A stretch of 64,000 nt of DNA from Pseudoroseomonas cervicalis (GCF_030818485.1 NZ_JAUTAJ010000004.1:1715001-1779000), one strand, 5' to 3'. Shown: positions 50,317 through 64,000, numbered from the stretch's first letter. Notes: generated by a model from the letters alone, not told the origin. Numbers and translations: made by a program.

Positions 50317-50721
50317 ATGCGTTTCGCGGTCGATCGCCTGGACCACCTGGTCATCACCTGCCGGGATGTCGAGATCAGCGCCTCCTGGTACCAGCGCGTC
50401 CTCGGCATGGACCGCGAGGCCTTCGGCGAGCAGCGCCGCACCGCGCTGAAATTCGGCGGGCAGAAGATCAACCTCCGCCCGCAGACGGCGACGCAGGAGG
50501 AATGGTTCACCGGCCCGGCGGCGGCGCCGGGCGGGCAGGATCTGTGCTTTGTCGTCGCCGTCACGGCGCAGGACGTCATCGCCCATCTGCATGAATGCGG
50601 CGTGACGGTGGAGCTGGGGCCGGTGCCGAAGGCCGGGGCGCTCGGCCCCATCACCTCGGTCTATTGCCGCGACCCCGATGAGAACCTGATCGAGATCGCG
50701 ACCTACGGCCCCCGGGCCTGA
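50317..50721 (+). CDS. VOC/glyoxalase-superfamily protein
   Basis: 134-aa vicinal oxygen chelate protein. It has the pattern LDHLVITCRDVEISASWYQR (first metal His), ALKFGGQKINLRP and a C-terminal VYCRDPDENLIEIATY (metal Glu). Related proteins include glyoxalases, dioxygenases and fosfomycin-type enzymes; no specific substrate can be named. It ends the fumA-ridA-VOC run. Confidence 0.85.
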   Translation: MRFAVDRLDHLVITCRDVEISASWYQRVLGMDREAFGEQRRTALKFGGQKINLRPQTATQEEWFTGPAAAPGGQDLCFVVAVTAQDVIAHLHECGVTVELGPVPKAGALGPITSVYCRDPDENLIEIATYGPRA

Positions 50722-50831
50722 AGCGCGGGCCTGGCGGGGGCCATGATCACGAACACGATCTTACCCCGCCTTCGCCATAATCTGGCGCGGATCAGCGCTA
50801 TATTGGGGTGATCCAAGCCCAGGAGGGCGCC

Positions 50832-51191
50832 ATGACGAAGATGTTCCGTTCGTTGATCCTGGCCGGTGCCGCGGCGTCGGCGCTGGTCGTCGCCACCCCT
50901 TCGGCCGAGGCGCATGACTATTACCGCCGCGGCCCCGGCTCGGGCGCGGTGGCCGCCGGCATCATTGGCGGCCTGGCGGTCGGCGCCCTGGCCGGCGCCG
51001 CCCTGGCCTCCCCGCCGCCGCCCGCCTATTACGCGCCGCCGCCGCGCGTGGTCTATGCGCCGCCGCCGGCCTATTACGCCCCGCCGCCGCCGCCGCCCGT
51101 GGCCTATTACGCCCCGCCGCCGGTCGCCTATTACGCGCCGCCCCCGGCTTATTACCCGCCGCCGCGCCGGCACTACTACTACGGCTGGTAA
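50832..51191 (+). CDS. Secreted Tyr/Pro-repeat protein with glycine-zipper segment
   Basis: 119 aa. A signal peptide (MFRSLILAGAAASALVVATP with cleavage after SAEA) is followed by a Gly/Ala segment GSGAVAAGIIGGLAVGALAG that could span or pack at a membrane. Then come repeats of the type YAPPP/AYYAPPP with small variations, and an aromatic end RRHYYYGW. Similar YYAPPP proteins occur widely in alphaproteobacteria with no known role. The ATG has AGGAGG upstream; a TATATT at 50799-50804 is a possible -10. Confidence 0.8.
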   Translation: MTKMFRSLILAGAAASALVVATPSAEAHDYYRRGPGSGAVAAGIIGGLAVGALAGAALASPPPPAYYAPPPRVVYAPPPAYYAPPPPPPVAYYAPPPVAYYAPPPAYYPPPRRHYYYGW

Positions 51192-51217
51192 GCCGGCCTG
51201 AACGGCCCCGGATCTCG

Positions 51218-51255
51218 GACGGACCCGTGCCCCTGGCGCGGGTCCGTCTTTCGTT
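51218..51255 (+). terminator. Rho-independent terminator
   Basis: 10-bp stem GACGGACCCG/CGGGTCCGTC followed by TTTCGTT, 27 nt after the Tyr/Pro-repeat gene stop. Confidence 0.75.
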
Positions 51256-51292
51256 GGGCGGAACCTGTTACCGGTGATCCGGTCTTCCCAAT

Positions 51293-51307
51293 TGAGAGAA
51301 ATTCTCA
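51293..51307. promoter_or_regulatory. Fur-box-like palindrome upstream of fumC
   Basis: TGAGAGAAATTCTCA lies 15 bp before the fumC ATG. Its arms TGAGA/TCTCA match the 7-1-7 Fur-type consensus (TGAGAATNATTCTCA) at all but two bases. It overlaps the leader just ahead of the ribosome site. Alphaproteobacterial iron regulators (Fur/Mur, Irr, RirA) have differing sites, so the regulator is uncertain. Confidence 0.4.
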
Positions 51308-51322
51308 GGCAGGAGCACCGCC

Positions 51323-52747
<1,425 letters not shown>

Positions 52748-52751
<4 letters not shown>

Positions 52752-52966
52752 CCGGACGACATCTGCTGAAGCGCTCCTTCACCCTGGCCGGGCACCGCAC
52801 CAGCGTGGCGCTGGAAGCGCCCTTCTGGTCGGTGCTGGAAGGCCTGGCCAGGGCGGAGGGCATCACCCTCTCCGCCCTGGTGCAGCGCATCGACGCGGCG
52901 CGGGCCGAGCCCGATCTGCCGCTGGCCAGCGCCCTGCGGGTCGAGGCGCTGCTGAAGCGGCCCTGA
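52748..52966 (+). CDS. Small ribbon-helix-helix domain protein
   Basis: 72 aa. The core LKRSFTLAGHRTSVALEAPF (ribbon and first helix) and ARAEGITLSALVQRIDAARA (second helix) fit the RHH_4-type ribbon-helix-helix family, which may bind DNA. Its ATG overlaps the fumC stop (ATGA), so translation would be coupled to the second fumC frame. Target is unknown. Confidence 0.75.
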
Positions 52967-52987
52967 GGCGCCGCGCCGGCGGCCCCT

Positions 52988-55900
52988 TCAGCGCGCCGCG
53001 CGCCAGCGCAGCCATTCCGCCAGCTCCGGCACCCGCCGCGGCGCCGGCAGCGGGCCGATCAGCCGCAGGCCGAAGGCCGGTGCCTCGCCCTCCTGCGCGG
53101 CCATCAGCAGATCCATGCCGCGCCGCGCCAGATCGACCTCGCCCGATAGCGCGATCAGCGGCGCCTCGGCCACCGCCATGCGGCCATTCTCCAGCACCGC
53201 CCGGCCATTCTCCAGCCGCAGCCCCAGCTCCGCCGCCTCGAAGGCGGTGGCACCGTCGGACAGCGCTGCGCGCAATCCGGCCTCGGCCGAGGCCAGGCTG
53301 TCGCGGGCCGAGGCCTCCAGCGCGGCGCGCCAATCGGCCCCCGCCAGCACGCCATCGCGCAGCGCCACGCGGCCGGTGCCGCCGAGGGTGGCCAGCAGCG
53401 CCGCCGGGCTGAAGCCGGTGGCGCGCAGATCGGCCTCGGCATCCAGCCTGCCGCCGGTCAGGTCGACCGGCAGGCCGGTCAGCGGCGCGGCCAGGGACAG
53501 CCCCTCCAGCCGGCCCTGCAGGGCGAGGCCCGGCGGGGTGGCGCCGCCCTCCAGCCGCAGCTGGCCGGCGAAGCGGCCGCCCATCAGCTGCAGTTGCAGC
53601 CCCTCCAGCGACAGGCTGCGCTGGCGCAGCCGCAGCGTGGCGGCGACCGGGCCGATGGCGGCGAAGCCCGCCGGCTCCAGGCTCTGCGCCGCCAGCGCCA
53701 GCTCCGCCTCCCAGCCCTCCAGCGCGTCCAGCGGCAGCGGCTCGCGCGAGGCGAGGTCGGGCCAGGGCAGCGGCAGCCGCTCCGCCGCCAGCCGGCCGGA
53801 CAGGCGCGGCACGCCATTGGGGCGCGACAGGGTCAGCTGCCCGCCCAGCCGCAGCCCGGCGGCGACCAGGTCGAAACTCTCCGCCGACAGCTCCTGCGGC
53901 CCCAGCGCCAGGCTGGAGACCAGGGAGAGCGAGCCCTCCCCCAGCCAGGGCGGCGGGGCCAGGCCGAAGCCCTCGGCCAGCAGGCGCGGCGCGCCGGGGT
54001 GGCGCAGCGTCAGCGTCCCCGCATAGCGCGGCGCGGTGAGGTCGAGGCTGCCCTGCGCCTCGGCCCGCACATCGCCGAAATCGAGCCCGGCGCGCAGCAC
54101 CAGGGCGTTGACCGGGCCGCTGCCGGCGGCGCGCAGGGCCAGCCCGGCGCCGGCCAGCGGCACCTGATCCGGCCAGGGGCCGGGCAGCAGCGCCAGCAGC
54201 GGCGCGGCGCTGGGGCTGCTGACCTCCAGCGCGACATCGGCCAGCCGCGGCAGGGCCGGGTTGCCGGCGGGGGCGCCGGCCTGGCCGCCCGCCTGGCCCC
54301 CGCCACCCTGGCCCCCCGCCTGGCTGCCCTGGGCGCCGCCGAAATGCAGCACGCCGGAGAGGCTGACATCGCTCTCGGCGACGCGCCCCGACAGGCGCCG
54401 CGCCGTCACCCGGCCATTCTCCAGCGAGGCATCGGCGGAGAGGCCCTGGATCGGGATGCCGTTCCAGCTGGCCCGCTCGGCCGAGAGGCGCAGATTGGCG
54501 TCGAGCCCGGCCAGGCGCTGCTGCAGCCCGGCCCAGCCCAGGCCGCGCAGCGTGCCGGGGGCCAGCCAGCCATCCAGCGGCAGGCTCTCCAGCGTCAGGC
54601 CGAGGCCGAGCGCCGGGCGGCTGCCGAAGCGCCACACCCCGGCGCCGGAGACCCGGCCGCCATCCAGCGTCGCGGTGAATTCCGGCACCGCCGCCTGGGC
54701 CTCGTCCAGCACCAGGCGGAAACGCCCCTCGCCCTGGCGCAGCCGGGCCGGGTCGGCGCCCTCCAGCGGCAGGCCGAGCGCCAGCAGCGTGGCGCGCAGC
54801 GTGGCGCCGCGGAACTGCACCGCCGCCTCCAGCCGCCCCGGCGGCGCCGGGTTCTGGTTCTGATTTTGAGTCTGGCCCTGCCCCGGCCCCTGCCCCTGGC
54901 CCTGCCCCTGGGGCGCCGCGGCGCGGGCGGTGGTGGTGGTGCCGGAGAGCTCGATCTCGGTCTCGCCCGGCAGCACGGCGCCGACATCGGAGAGCGTCAG
55001 CCGGTCGCCTTCCAGGAAGGCGGCGCCGCGCAGCCGGCGCAGCGTCAGGCCGCGGAACCCCGCCGCCTCGGCCGAGAGGTCGAGGCCGAAGGGCAGCGGC
55101 AGGGTGCCGGCGCCGCGCAGCGCGGCCAGCCAGGGATCCAGCTCCACCCGCCCGGTGACAAGGGCGAGATCCAGCCGCGGCATCGGCGCCAGGCGCAGCG
55201 TGGCGACCCCGCGCGCCGGGCTGCCGCCGAGATCGAGCGCCAGCTCATCCGCCGTCAGCAGATCGGCGCTGGCGGCGAGCCGCCCGCGCAGGCGGAAACT
55301 GCCGGCCGGCGCCGGCAGCAGCGCCGAGAGGTCGCTGCCGCCGCCCTGCAGCGTGCCCTCGAAGCCGCCCTCCGGCAGCAGCACCCCGCTGGCCGAGGCC
55401 GAGGCGCGGGCGCCGGAGACGGTCAGCGCCAGCGGCGCGATGCCGTCCCAGCCGGCGCGGCCCAGGGTGGTGTCGAATTCCAGATCGGTCTGCCGCCAGC
55501 GGAACCGGCCCTGGATGCGCAGCGCCTCGCTGGCCGAGGCGGCGGCGAGGTCGGCCTCCACCCGCTCCAGCACCAGCTGGCCGATGGTGACGCGCGAATC
55601 CTGGATGCGGCCCTGCAGCCCGGTCAGCCAGGGCGGCGGGCGGAAGGGCTGGCCGCCGGCCGGCACGGGCGGCCAGGGCAGGCGGATCTCGGCGCCGACC
55701 AGCGCCACCTCGCGCGGCTCCAGCCGCAGCCGCAGCAGCGCCGGCAAATCGAGCCGCAGCCGCAGCGCGCGGGCGCGGATCGAGATGTCGTCCTCCGGCC
55801 CGCCGATGGTGACGCCGCCGGCCTCCAGCATGGGCTGCGGCAACAGGGTGAGCTGCACCGGCCCGGCCAGAGTGACGCGTTGGCCGAGGCGGCCGGCGGC

Positions 55901-56058
55901 CAGGATGGCCAGCCGGTCGCGATGCTCGTTCCAGTCGGTCAGGCGCGGGCCGTACCACAGCCCGGCCAGCACCAAAGGCGGCAGCGCCAGCAGCGCGGCC
56001 AGCAGCGCGCGCCTGCCGCGCCGCCCCCCGGCCGGCGGTTGCGCGCCCGCCTCCGCCA

Positions 56059-56059
<1 letters not shown>
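52988..56059 (-). CDS. AsmA-family protein
   Basis: 1023-aa bitopic protein of the AsmA superfamily, which bridges the periplasm with long beta-groove repeats and is implicated in lipid traffic to the outer membrane. It has an N-terminal membrane segment (about 16-33), the AsmA N-terminal region (RLGQRVTLAGPVQLTLLPQP; GGVTIGG), many repetitive amphipathic strands, a Gln/Asn/Gly-rich insertion (GQGQGQGPGQGQTQNQNQ, about 415-432) and another Gly/Gln-rich stretch, then a C-terminal AsmA_2-like region. Its ATG shares a base with the 5-oxoprolinase stop (TGATG), so the two are translationally coupled although functionally unlike. Confidence 0.85.
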
Positions 56060-59673
<3,614 letters not shown>

Positions 59674-59702
59674 CTGCCCTGTTCCTTCTGCTGTCGCCGC
59701 CG

Positions 59703-59734
59703 ACGTTGACGATTTACCGATAAATCGTCAACGT
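59703..59734. promoter_or_regulatory. 32-bp perfect palindrome between 5-oxoprolinase and MarR-type genes
   Basis: Two 14-nt arms, ACGTTGACGATTTA and TAAATCGTCAACGT, surround CCGA. It is 30 bp upstream of the 5-oxoprolinase start and 6 bp upstream of the regulator start, and is AT-rich in a GC-rich background. This is a strong operator candidate for the adjacent regulator; occupancy would block the ribosome site or promoter of the regulator itself. Confidence 0.8.
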
Positions 59735-59740
59735 TCCCGC

Positions 59741-60253
59741 ATGAGCACGCCGCCGCATCCGATCGTCTCCGCCGCGCATCTGGCGCAGGGCGCCGCCCCG
59801 GCGCTGTCGGAGGTGGAGTATGGGCTGAACATCCTGGGCGCGGCCTATCACCGCTGGATGGTGCGCTGCGCCACGGCGGCCGGCCAGCCCGGCCTCTCGG
59901 CGCTGGAGGTGGTGGTGGTGAACACCATCCGCCACCGCGACCGGCCGAAGCGCCAGGCGGAGATCGCCCTCGCGCTCGCCATCGACGACGCGCATCTGCT
60001 GACCTACGCCCTGCGCAAGCTGGAGCGGCTGAGGCTGATCGCCTCCACCCGCCAGGGCAAGGAGAAGGTGGTGCGGGTGACCGAAGCCGGCCAGGATTTC
60101 TGCGCCCGCTACACCGCGATCCGCGAGGCGGCGCTGGCCGGGCCGGTGGCCAGCCATGGCCCGGACCCGGCCCGGCTGTCGGAGCTGGCGGCGCTGCTGC
60201 GCAGCCTGTCCGGCCATTACGAGCAGGCGGCGCGGGCGGCGGCGACCTTCTGA
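59741..60253 (+). CDS. MarR-type winged-helix transcriptional regulator
   Basis: 170-aa helical protein with a winged-helix core: LSALEVVVVNTIRHRDRPKR, AEIALALAIDDAHLLTYALR (recognition region) and the wing LIASTRQGKEKVVRVTEAG. The ATG at 59741 follows the 32-bp palindrome. It is divergent from the 5-oxoprolinase gene and probably represses it and itself. The ligand is unknown; 5-oxoproline or a hydantoin-like compound is plausible only from context. Confidence 0.88.
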   Translation: MSTPPHPIVSAAHLAQGAAPALSEVEYGLNILGAAYHRWMVRCATAAGQPGLSALEVVVVNTIRHRDRPKRQAEIALALAIDDAHLLTYALRKLERLRLIASTRQGKEKVVRVTEAGQDFCARYTAIREAALAGPVASHGPDPARLSELAALLRSLSGHYEQAARAAATF

Positions 60254-60388
60254 GCGGCCAGGATCCCCCATCCGCAGGACGGCCAGATACCCCGCCCGGA
60301 GAAGGGAAAAGCCGCGTGGCGCGGACATAGGCCGGAAAGCGGCCGCGTGATATCGTGGCCGGGAAGGACCAGCGAGACAGGGCCGCGA

Positions 60389-61147
60389 TTGAGCATCTGG
60401 GGCAAGATACTGGGCGGCGTGACCGGCTTCGCCATGGGCGGGCCGTTCGGCGCGGTGGTCGGCGCGGCGCTCGGCCATGCGGCCGATGAGGGCAACACCA
60501 AGACCCCCGAGCTCGATGCCCGGCCGGAGGCGCTGTCCCGCATCACCAACCGGGACCAGCTCTTCTCGATCGGCGTCATCGTGCTCTCGGCCAAGCTGGC
60601 CAAGAGCGACGGGCCGGTGAAGCGGGAGGAGATCGACGCCTTCAAGCGCGCCTTCCGCATCCCGGCCGAGAACCAGCGCGAGGTCGGGCTGCTGTTCGAC
60701 AAGGCGCGCGAGGATGCCGGCGGCTACGAGCCCTTCGCCGCCCGCATGGGCGAGGCCTTCGCCGACAACAAGCCGATGCTGGAGGAGGTGCTCTCCGCCC
60801 TGCACCACATCGCCCGCGCCGACGGGCCGATGACGCGGGGCGAGGCGATCTTCCTGGCGCGCGTCCGCCAGGGCTTCGGCCTGGACGATGTCAGCGCCGA
60901 GCGCGCCAGCAGCGGCCGCACCCCGCTCGGCCAGCCGGAACTCTCCGACCCCTATGAGGTGCTGGGCGTGGCCCGCGGCGCCAGCGACGAGGAGGTGCGC
61001 CAGGCCTGGCGCAAGCTGATGCGCGAATACCATCCCGACCTGATGGCGGCGCGCGGCGTGCCGGAGCCGCTGATCCGCCGCGCCTCGGAGAAGGTGGCCG
61101 AGATCAACGCCGCCTGGGACCGCATCAAGCGGGAGCGCGGGCTGTGA
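60389..61147 (+). CDS. DjlA-like DnaJ-domain protein
   Basis: 252 aa. An N-terminal Gly-rich hydrophobic segment (LGGVTGFAMGGPFGAVVGAA) is followed by a TerB-like helical domain (about 55-165) and a C-terminal J domain (DPYEVLGVARGASDEEVRQA with the HPD triad in REYHPDLM). J-domain proteins stimulate DnaK. A TTG is chosen as start because it gives the family-typical SIWGKILGG N-terminus; a GTG 42 nt upstream would only add an unlikely extension. It overlaps the next gene by 4 bp (GTGA). Confidence 0.88.
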   Translation: MSIWGKILGGVTGFAMGGPFGAVVGAALGHAADEGNTKTPELDARPEALSRITNRDQLFSIGVIVLSAKLAKSDGPVKREEIDAFKRAFRIPAENQREVGLLFDKAREDAGGYEPFAARMGEAFADNKPMLEEVLSALHHIARADGPMTRGEAIFLARVRQGFGLDDVSAERASSGRTPLGQPELSDPYEVLGVARGASDEEVRQAWRKLMREYHPDLMAARGVPEPLIRRASEKVAEINAAWDRIKRERGL

Positions 61148-61932
61148 GCGGCCAGGCCGCCGGCCTGCCCCCGCGCCTTCCCGACCCGCCGGAGGACCGC
61201 CTCGGCCTGCGCGAGCGGCCGAGCCCGAACCATGATGCGCGGCCCGAGGGCGTGCCGATCGACACGCTGGTGCTGCACTACACCGGCATGCAGAGCGCCG
61301 AGGCGGCGCTGGACCGGCTCTGCGACCCCTCGCCGCCGGCGCCGCTGCCGCCGGTCTCCTGCCATTATCTGGTGGAGGAGGATGGGCGGATCTGGCGGCT
61401 GGTGCCGGAGGCGCGGCGCGCCTGGCATGCCGGGCAATCCTTCTGGCGCGGCCACACCTTGCTGAATGCCCGCAGCATCGGCATCGAGATCGTCAATCCC
61501 GGCCATGAATGGGGCTACCGCCCCTTCCCCGCTTTGCAGATGGCGGCGGTGGCCGAGCTCTGCCTCGACATCCTGGCGCGCCACCCGATCCCGGCGCGCA
61601 ATGTGGTGGGCCATAGCGACATCGCCCCCGACCGCAAGCAGGACCCGGGCGAGCTGTTCGACTGGGAAGGGCTGGCGGCGCTCGGCATCGGCCTCTGGCC
61701 CGCCGGCGGCGGCGGGCTGGCCGGGGCCGAGCGGCCGGCGGCGCCCGCCGGTGCCGCCGCGCGCGCGGCCGAGCTGCTGGGGCGAATCGGCTATCCGCTG
61801 GACCCGGCGCGGCCGGAGCTGGCGATCGCCGCCTTCCAGCGCCATTGGCGGCAGGAGGCGGTCACCGGCCAGCCCGATTCCGGCACGCTGGCCCGCATGG
61901 CGGCGGTGGCGGCGCTGGCCGAATCCGGCTGA
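61144..61932 (+). CDS. AmpD-like N-acetylmuramoyl-L-alanine amidase
   Basis: 262-aa zinc amidase acting on anhydro-muropeptides in cell-wall recycling. It has the Amidase_2 zinc ligands in LVLHYTGM (His) and VVGHSDIAPDRKQDPGELFD (His and Asp), with ARSIGIEIVNPGHEWGYRP in between. The C-terminus carries a peptidoglycan-binding-like helical domain (about 195-260). There is no signal peptide, so it is probably cytoplasmic like AmpD. The GTG start overlaps djlA. No ampG or beta-lactamase genes are near. Confidence 0.9.
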   Translation: MSGQAAGLPPRLPDPPEDRLGLRERPSPNHDARPEGVPIDTLVLHYTGMQSAEAALDRLCDPSPPAPLPPVSCHYLVEEDGRIWRLVPEARRAWHAGQSFWRGHTLLNARSIGIEIVNPGHEWGYRPFPALQMAAVAELCLDILARHPIPARNVVGHSDIAPDRKQDPGELFDWEGLAALGIGLWPAGGGGLAGAERPAAPAGAAARAAELLGRIGYPLDPARPELAIAAFQRHWRQEAVTGQPDSGTLARMAAVAALAESG

Positions 61933-62059
61933 GGCGCCGCGCCGCCCCTCCGGCATGGGATGGCGCCCCACCGGAGACGGTTCCGCCCCCCTTCATGGGA
62001 TTTCATGGGCCGATCGCCGCCCCGCCGCCGCGAATCCACAAAAAACCGCCGCCCTGCCA

Positions 62060-62088
62060 TTGACCCGGCCGGGCCGGGGGCGCAGATC
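62060..62088 (+). promoter_or_regulatory. Predicted rnpB promoter
   Basis: TTGACC (62060-62065) and CAGATC (62083-62088) separated by 17 bp, placing the start near 62095 where the P1 stem of the RNA begins. The -10 is weak. Confidence 0.5.
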
Positions 62089-62094
62089 GGCGCC

Positions 62095-62510
<416 letters not shown>

Positions 62511-62545
62511 ACTTCCTTTTCAAAGCCTGAATGCAAAACAGATGA

Positions 62546-62575
62546 CACAGAGCCGGCACTCTGTGCCCTAAAATC
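62546..62575 (+). terminator. Possible terminator of rnpB
   Basis: 7-bp stem CACAGAG/CTCTGTG with a 6-nt loop, 36 nt past rnpB, followed by CCCTAAAATCCTGTTTT. The T-run is not immediate, so this is moderate evidence. Confidence 0.45.
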
Positions 62576-62590
62576 CTGTTTTCTCTGAGT

Positions 62591-62661
62591 TTGACATAAG
62601 GGCGAGCCAGGGTTTTGCCCTTGCCGCCCAACTTCAACCCATGATATCCCACGTCATCCCA
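62591..62661 (+). promoter_or_regulatory. mraZ promoter region with MraZ-type repeats
   Basis: Three CCCA tetranucleotides at 62638, 62648 and 62658 (TGGG on the other strand) lie exactly 10 bp apart, the arrangement known for MraZ binding (TGGG repeats of 10-bp period). A fourth CCCA at 62627 is 11 bp away. TTGACA at 62591 is a perfect -35, but its -10 is poor. The site is about 140 bp upstream of mraZ. Confidence 0.65.
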
Positions 62662-62717
62662 TGAACGATCTCTTTGCTCGGGGGGGCGAAGGATCCGTGA
62701 ACGGGATGGTCGGGTGA

Positions 62718-62745
62718 GCCGGCGGGGTCGGGGGGCCCCGCCGGC
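62718..62745 (+). terminator. Hairpin in the mraZ leader
   Basis: 10-bp stem GCCGGCGGGG/CCCCGCCGGC with an 8-nt G-rich loop, followed by CGCTTTCCC. It lies between the MraZ-type repeats and the mraZ start and could act as a terminator or attenuator for the division cluster. Confidence 0.4.
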
Positions 62746-62799
62746 CGCTTTCCCGGTCAGCGACTGTGATCACCGCCGCAGGGGGACAGGGCGGCATCG

Positions 62800-63282
62800 A
62801 TGACCCGGTTCATGGGCACCCATACCAATCGGCTGGACCGCAAGGGGCGGGTGTCCGTCCCTGCGCCCTTCCGCGCGGAGCTGGCCCGGCTGGGGACCGA
62901 GGAGATCGTCCTCCGCCCTTCCCACCGCATGGCCTGCGTCGAGGCCTGGCCGATGAACGCCTTCGAGGCGATGGCTGGCGGCATCGACCAGTTCGACGTC
63001 TTCTCCGACGCCCAGGACGACATGGCCGCAGCCCTTTTCGCCGATGCCTGGCCGATGCGCCCCGATGCCGAGGGCCGCATCCTGCTGCCCGAGGAGCTGA
63101 TCGCCCATGCCGGCCTGGCCGAGACCATCGCCTTTGTGGGCCTCGGCCGCATCTTCCAGCTCTGGGAGCCGGCGGCGGCGAAGCGCCGCACCGAGGAGGC
63201 CCGGGCGCGTGCCCGCGAGCGCGCCCTGACCCTGCCCGGCACCGCCGCCGCCCCGCGCCCCGCCATGGGAGGCGAATTGTGA
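62800..63282 (+). CDS. mraZ: Transcriptional regulator MraZ
   Basis: First gene of the division and cell-wall cluster; binds DNA through its AbrB-like fold and represses that cluster. 160 aa with two SpoVT/AbrB-type domains: [20 protein letters not shown] (first) and [19 protein letters not shown] (second). The C-terminal 30 residues are Arg/Ala-rich. The ATG at 62800 has GGCGGC-type sequence only; the internal Met (codon 5) is the other candidate. It overlaps rsmH by 4 bp. Confidence 0.94.
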   Translation: MTRFMGTHTNRLDRKGRVSVPAPFRAELARLGTEEIVLRPSHRMACVEAWPMNAFEAMAGGIDQFDVFSDAQDDMAAALFADAWPMRPDAEGRILLPEELIAHAGLAETIAFVGLGRIFQLWEPAAAKRRTEEARARARERALTLPGTAAAPRPAMGGEL

Positions 63283-64000
63283 GCGGCCATCTTCCCGTCA
63301 TGCTGGCCGAGGTGCTGGACAACCTCGCCCCGCGCGCGGGCGGCGCCTATGTCGACGGCACTTTCGGCGGCGGCGGCTATGCCCGCGCCATCCTGGAGCG
63401 CGCCGACTGCACCCTCTACGCCTTCGACCGCGACCCGGACGCCATCGCCCGCGGCCAGGCGCTGCTGGCCGAATTCCCGGACCGGCTGACGCTGATCGAG
63501 AGCCGCTTCGGCGCGATGCGCGAGGCGCTGGCCGAGCGCGGCGTCGCCACGGTGGATGGGGTGGTGCTGGATCTCGGCGTCTCCTCCTTCCAGCTCGACC
63601 AGGCGGAGCGCGGCTTCTCCTTCCGCTTCGACGGTCCGCTGGACATGCGGATGGAGAAGGCCGGGCCCTCGGCCGCCGATCTGGTGAACCAGCTGCCCGA
63701 GACGGAGCTGGCCGACATCCTGTGGCGCTTCGGCGAGGAGCGGCATTCCCGCCGCATCGCCCGCACCCTGGTCAATGCGAGGCGCGAGGCGCCGATCGAG
63801 ACCACCGGGCGGCTGCGCAGCCTGATCCATTCGGTGATGCCGCGCGACCCCTCCGGCATCGACAGCGCGACGCGCTCCTTCCAGGCGCTGCGGCTGAAGG
63901 TGAATGACGAGCTGGGCGAGGTGGAGCGCGGGCTGGAGGCGGCGGCGGCGCTGCTGGCGCCGGGCGGCCGGCTGGTGGTGGTGGCCTTCCATTCGCTGGA
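63279..64000 (+). CDS. rsmH: 16S rRNA (cytosine1402-N4)-methyltransferase (partial)
   Basis: Methylates C1402 of 16S rRNA with S-adenosylmethionine. The visible 240 codons start with a GTG that overlaps the mraZ stop (GTGA) and read [20 protein letters not shown], then the SAM-binding [23 protein letters not shown] and [20 protein letters not shown]. The gene continues past the right edge in frame at VVVAFHSL. The mraZ-rsmH order is the standard start of the dcw cluster, so division genes should follow. Confidence 0.95.
   Translation, partial: MSGHLPVMLAEVLDNLAPRAGGAYVDGTFGGGGYARAILERADCTLYAFDRDPDAIARGQALLAEFPDRLTLIESRFGAMREALAERGVATVDGVVLDLGVSSFQLDQAERGFSFRFDGPLDMRMEKAGPSAADLVNQLPETELADILWRFGEERHSRRIARTLVNARREAPIETTGRLRSLIHSVMPRDPSGIDSATRSFQALRLKVNDELGEVERGLEAAAALLAPGGRLVVVAFHSL

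Noticed and set aside
61996..62009. TGGG-N6-TGGG pair between the ampD-like gene and rnpB, resembling an MraZ site
   Set aside because: Only two units, not three, and no link of MraZ to these genes; such pairs are expected by chance in GC-rich DNA.

Overview
The window is about 70% G+C and densely coded on both strands. It looks like an alphaproteobacterial chromosome, most likely Rhodospirillales/Acetobacteraceae (Roseomonas-like). Four things suggest this: a circularly permuted two-piece tmRNA beside an alpha-type sspB, the mreBCD-mrdA-rodA order, rnpB just upstream of mraZ-rsmH, and the protein families present. The genus is inference from gene content only. I see no prophage, insertion sequence or CRISPR array.

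Layout. 0-6 kb: opgG-opgH for periplasmic glucans, a beta carbonic anhydrase and small stress or hypothetical proteins. 6.2-12.6 kb: tRNA-Lys(CTT) and the rod-shape cluster mreB-mreC-mreD-mrdA-rodA, with a small glycine-zipper lipoprotein diverging from mreB. 12.9-18.3 kb: an exported family-5 solute-binding protein diverging from a fused indolepyruvate ferredoxin oxidoreductase. 18.3-27.3 kb: a leucine-degradation operon (liuA-B-C-D), overlapping TetR and Lrp/AsnC regulator genes, then arginase and ornithine aminotransferase. 27.5-37 kb: branched-chain amino acid synthesis (leuA with a leucine-rich leader peptide; ilvB-ilvN-small ORF-ilvC downstream of miaA), interrupted by an acetyltransferase, a PuuE-type allantoinase and a zinc metallopeptidase. 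37-46 kb: serB, a DegP-like protease, hflK-hflC, mrp, thyX and a glycerol dehydrogenase. 47-53 kb: permuted tmRNA and sspB, class I fumarase, RidA and VOC proteins, a Tyr/Pro-rich secreted protein, and a class II fumarase gene carrying a one-base frameshift. 53-60 kb: an AsmA-like protein and a 5-oxoprolinase diverging from a MarR-type regulator across a 32-bp palindrome. 60-64 kb: djlA-like and ampD-like genes, rnpB, mraZ and the start of rsmH.

How it fits together. Leucine and valine synthesis lies close to leucine breakdown and to arginine breakdown. Each has a visible local control element: a leuA attenuator with an apparently leaderless leader peptide, a 22-bp palindrome over the liu promoter, and an inverted repeat before arginase. 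tmRNA and SspB are adjacent, so the tag and the adaptor that delivers tagged proteins to ClpXP are neighbours. The two fumarases (Fe-S class I and iron-free class II) lie within 1.5 kb of each other, and a Fur-box-like palindrome precedes the iron-free one.

The least-explained content is a set of dispersed, strongly folding intergenic repeats. One is a roughly 105-bp T-run/A-run hairpin element, often preceded by a GGGGAATGAATTCCCC palindrome. The other is an array of GC-rich hairpins. Nearly all copies sit at gene 3' ends.
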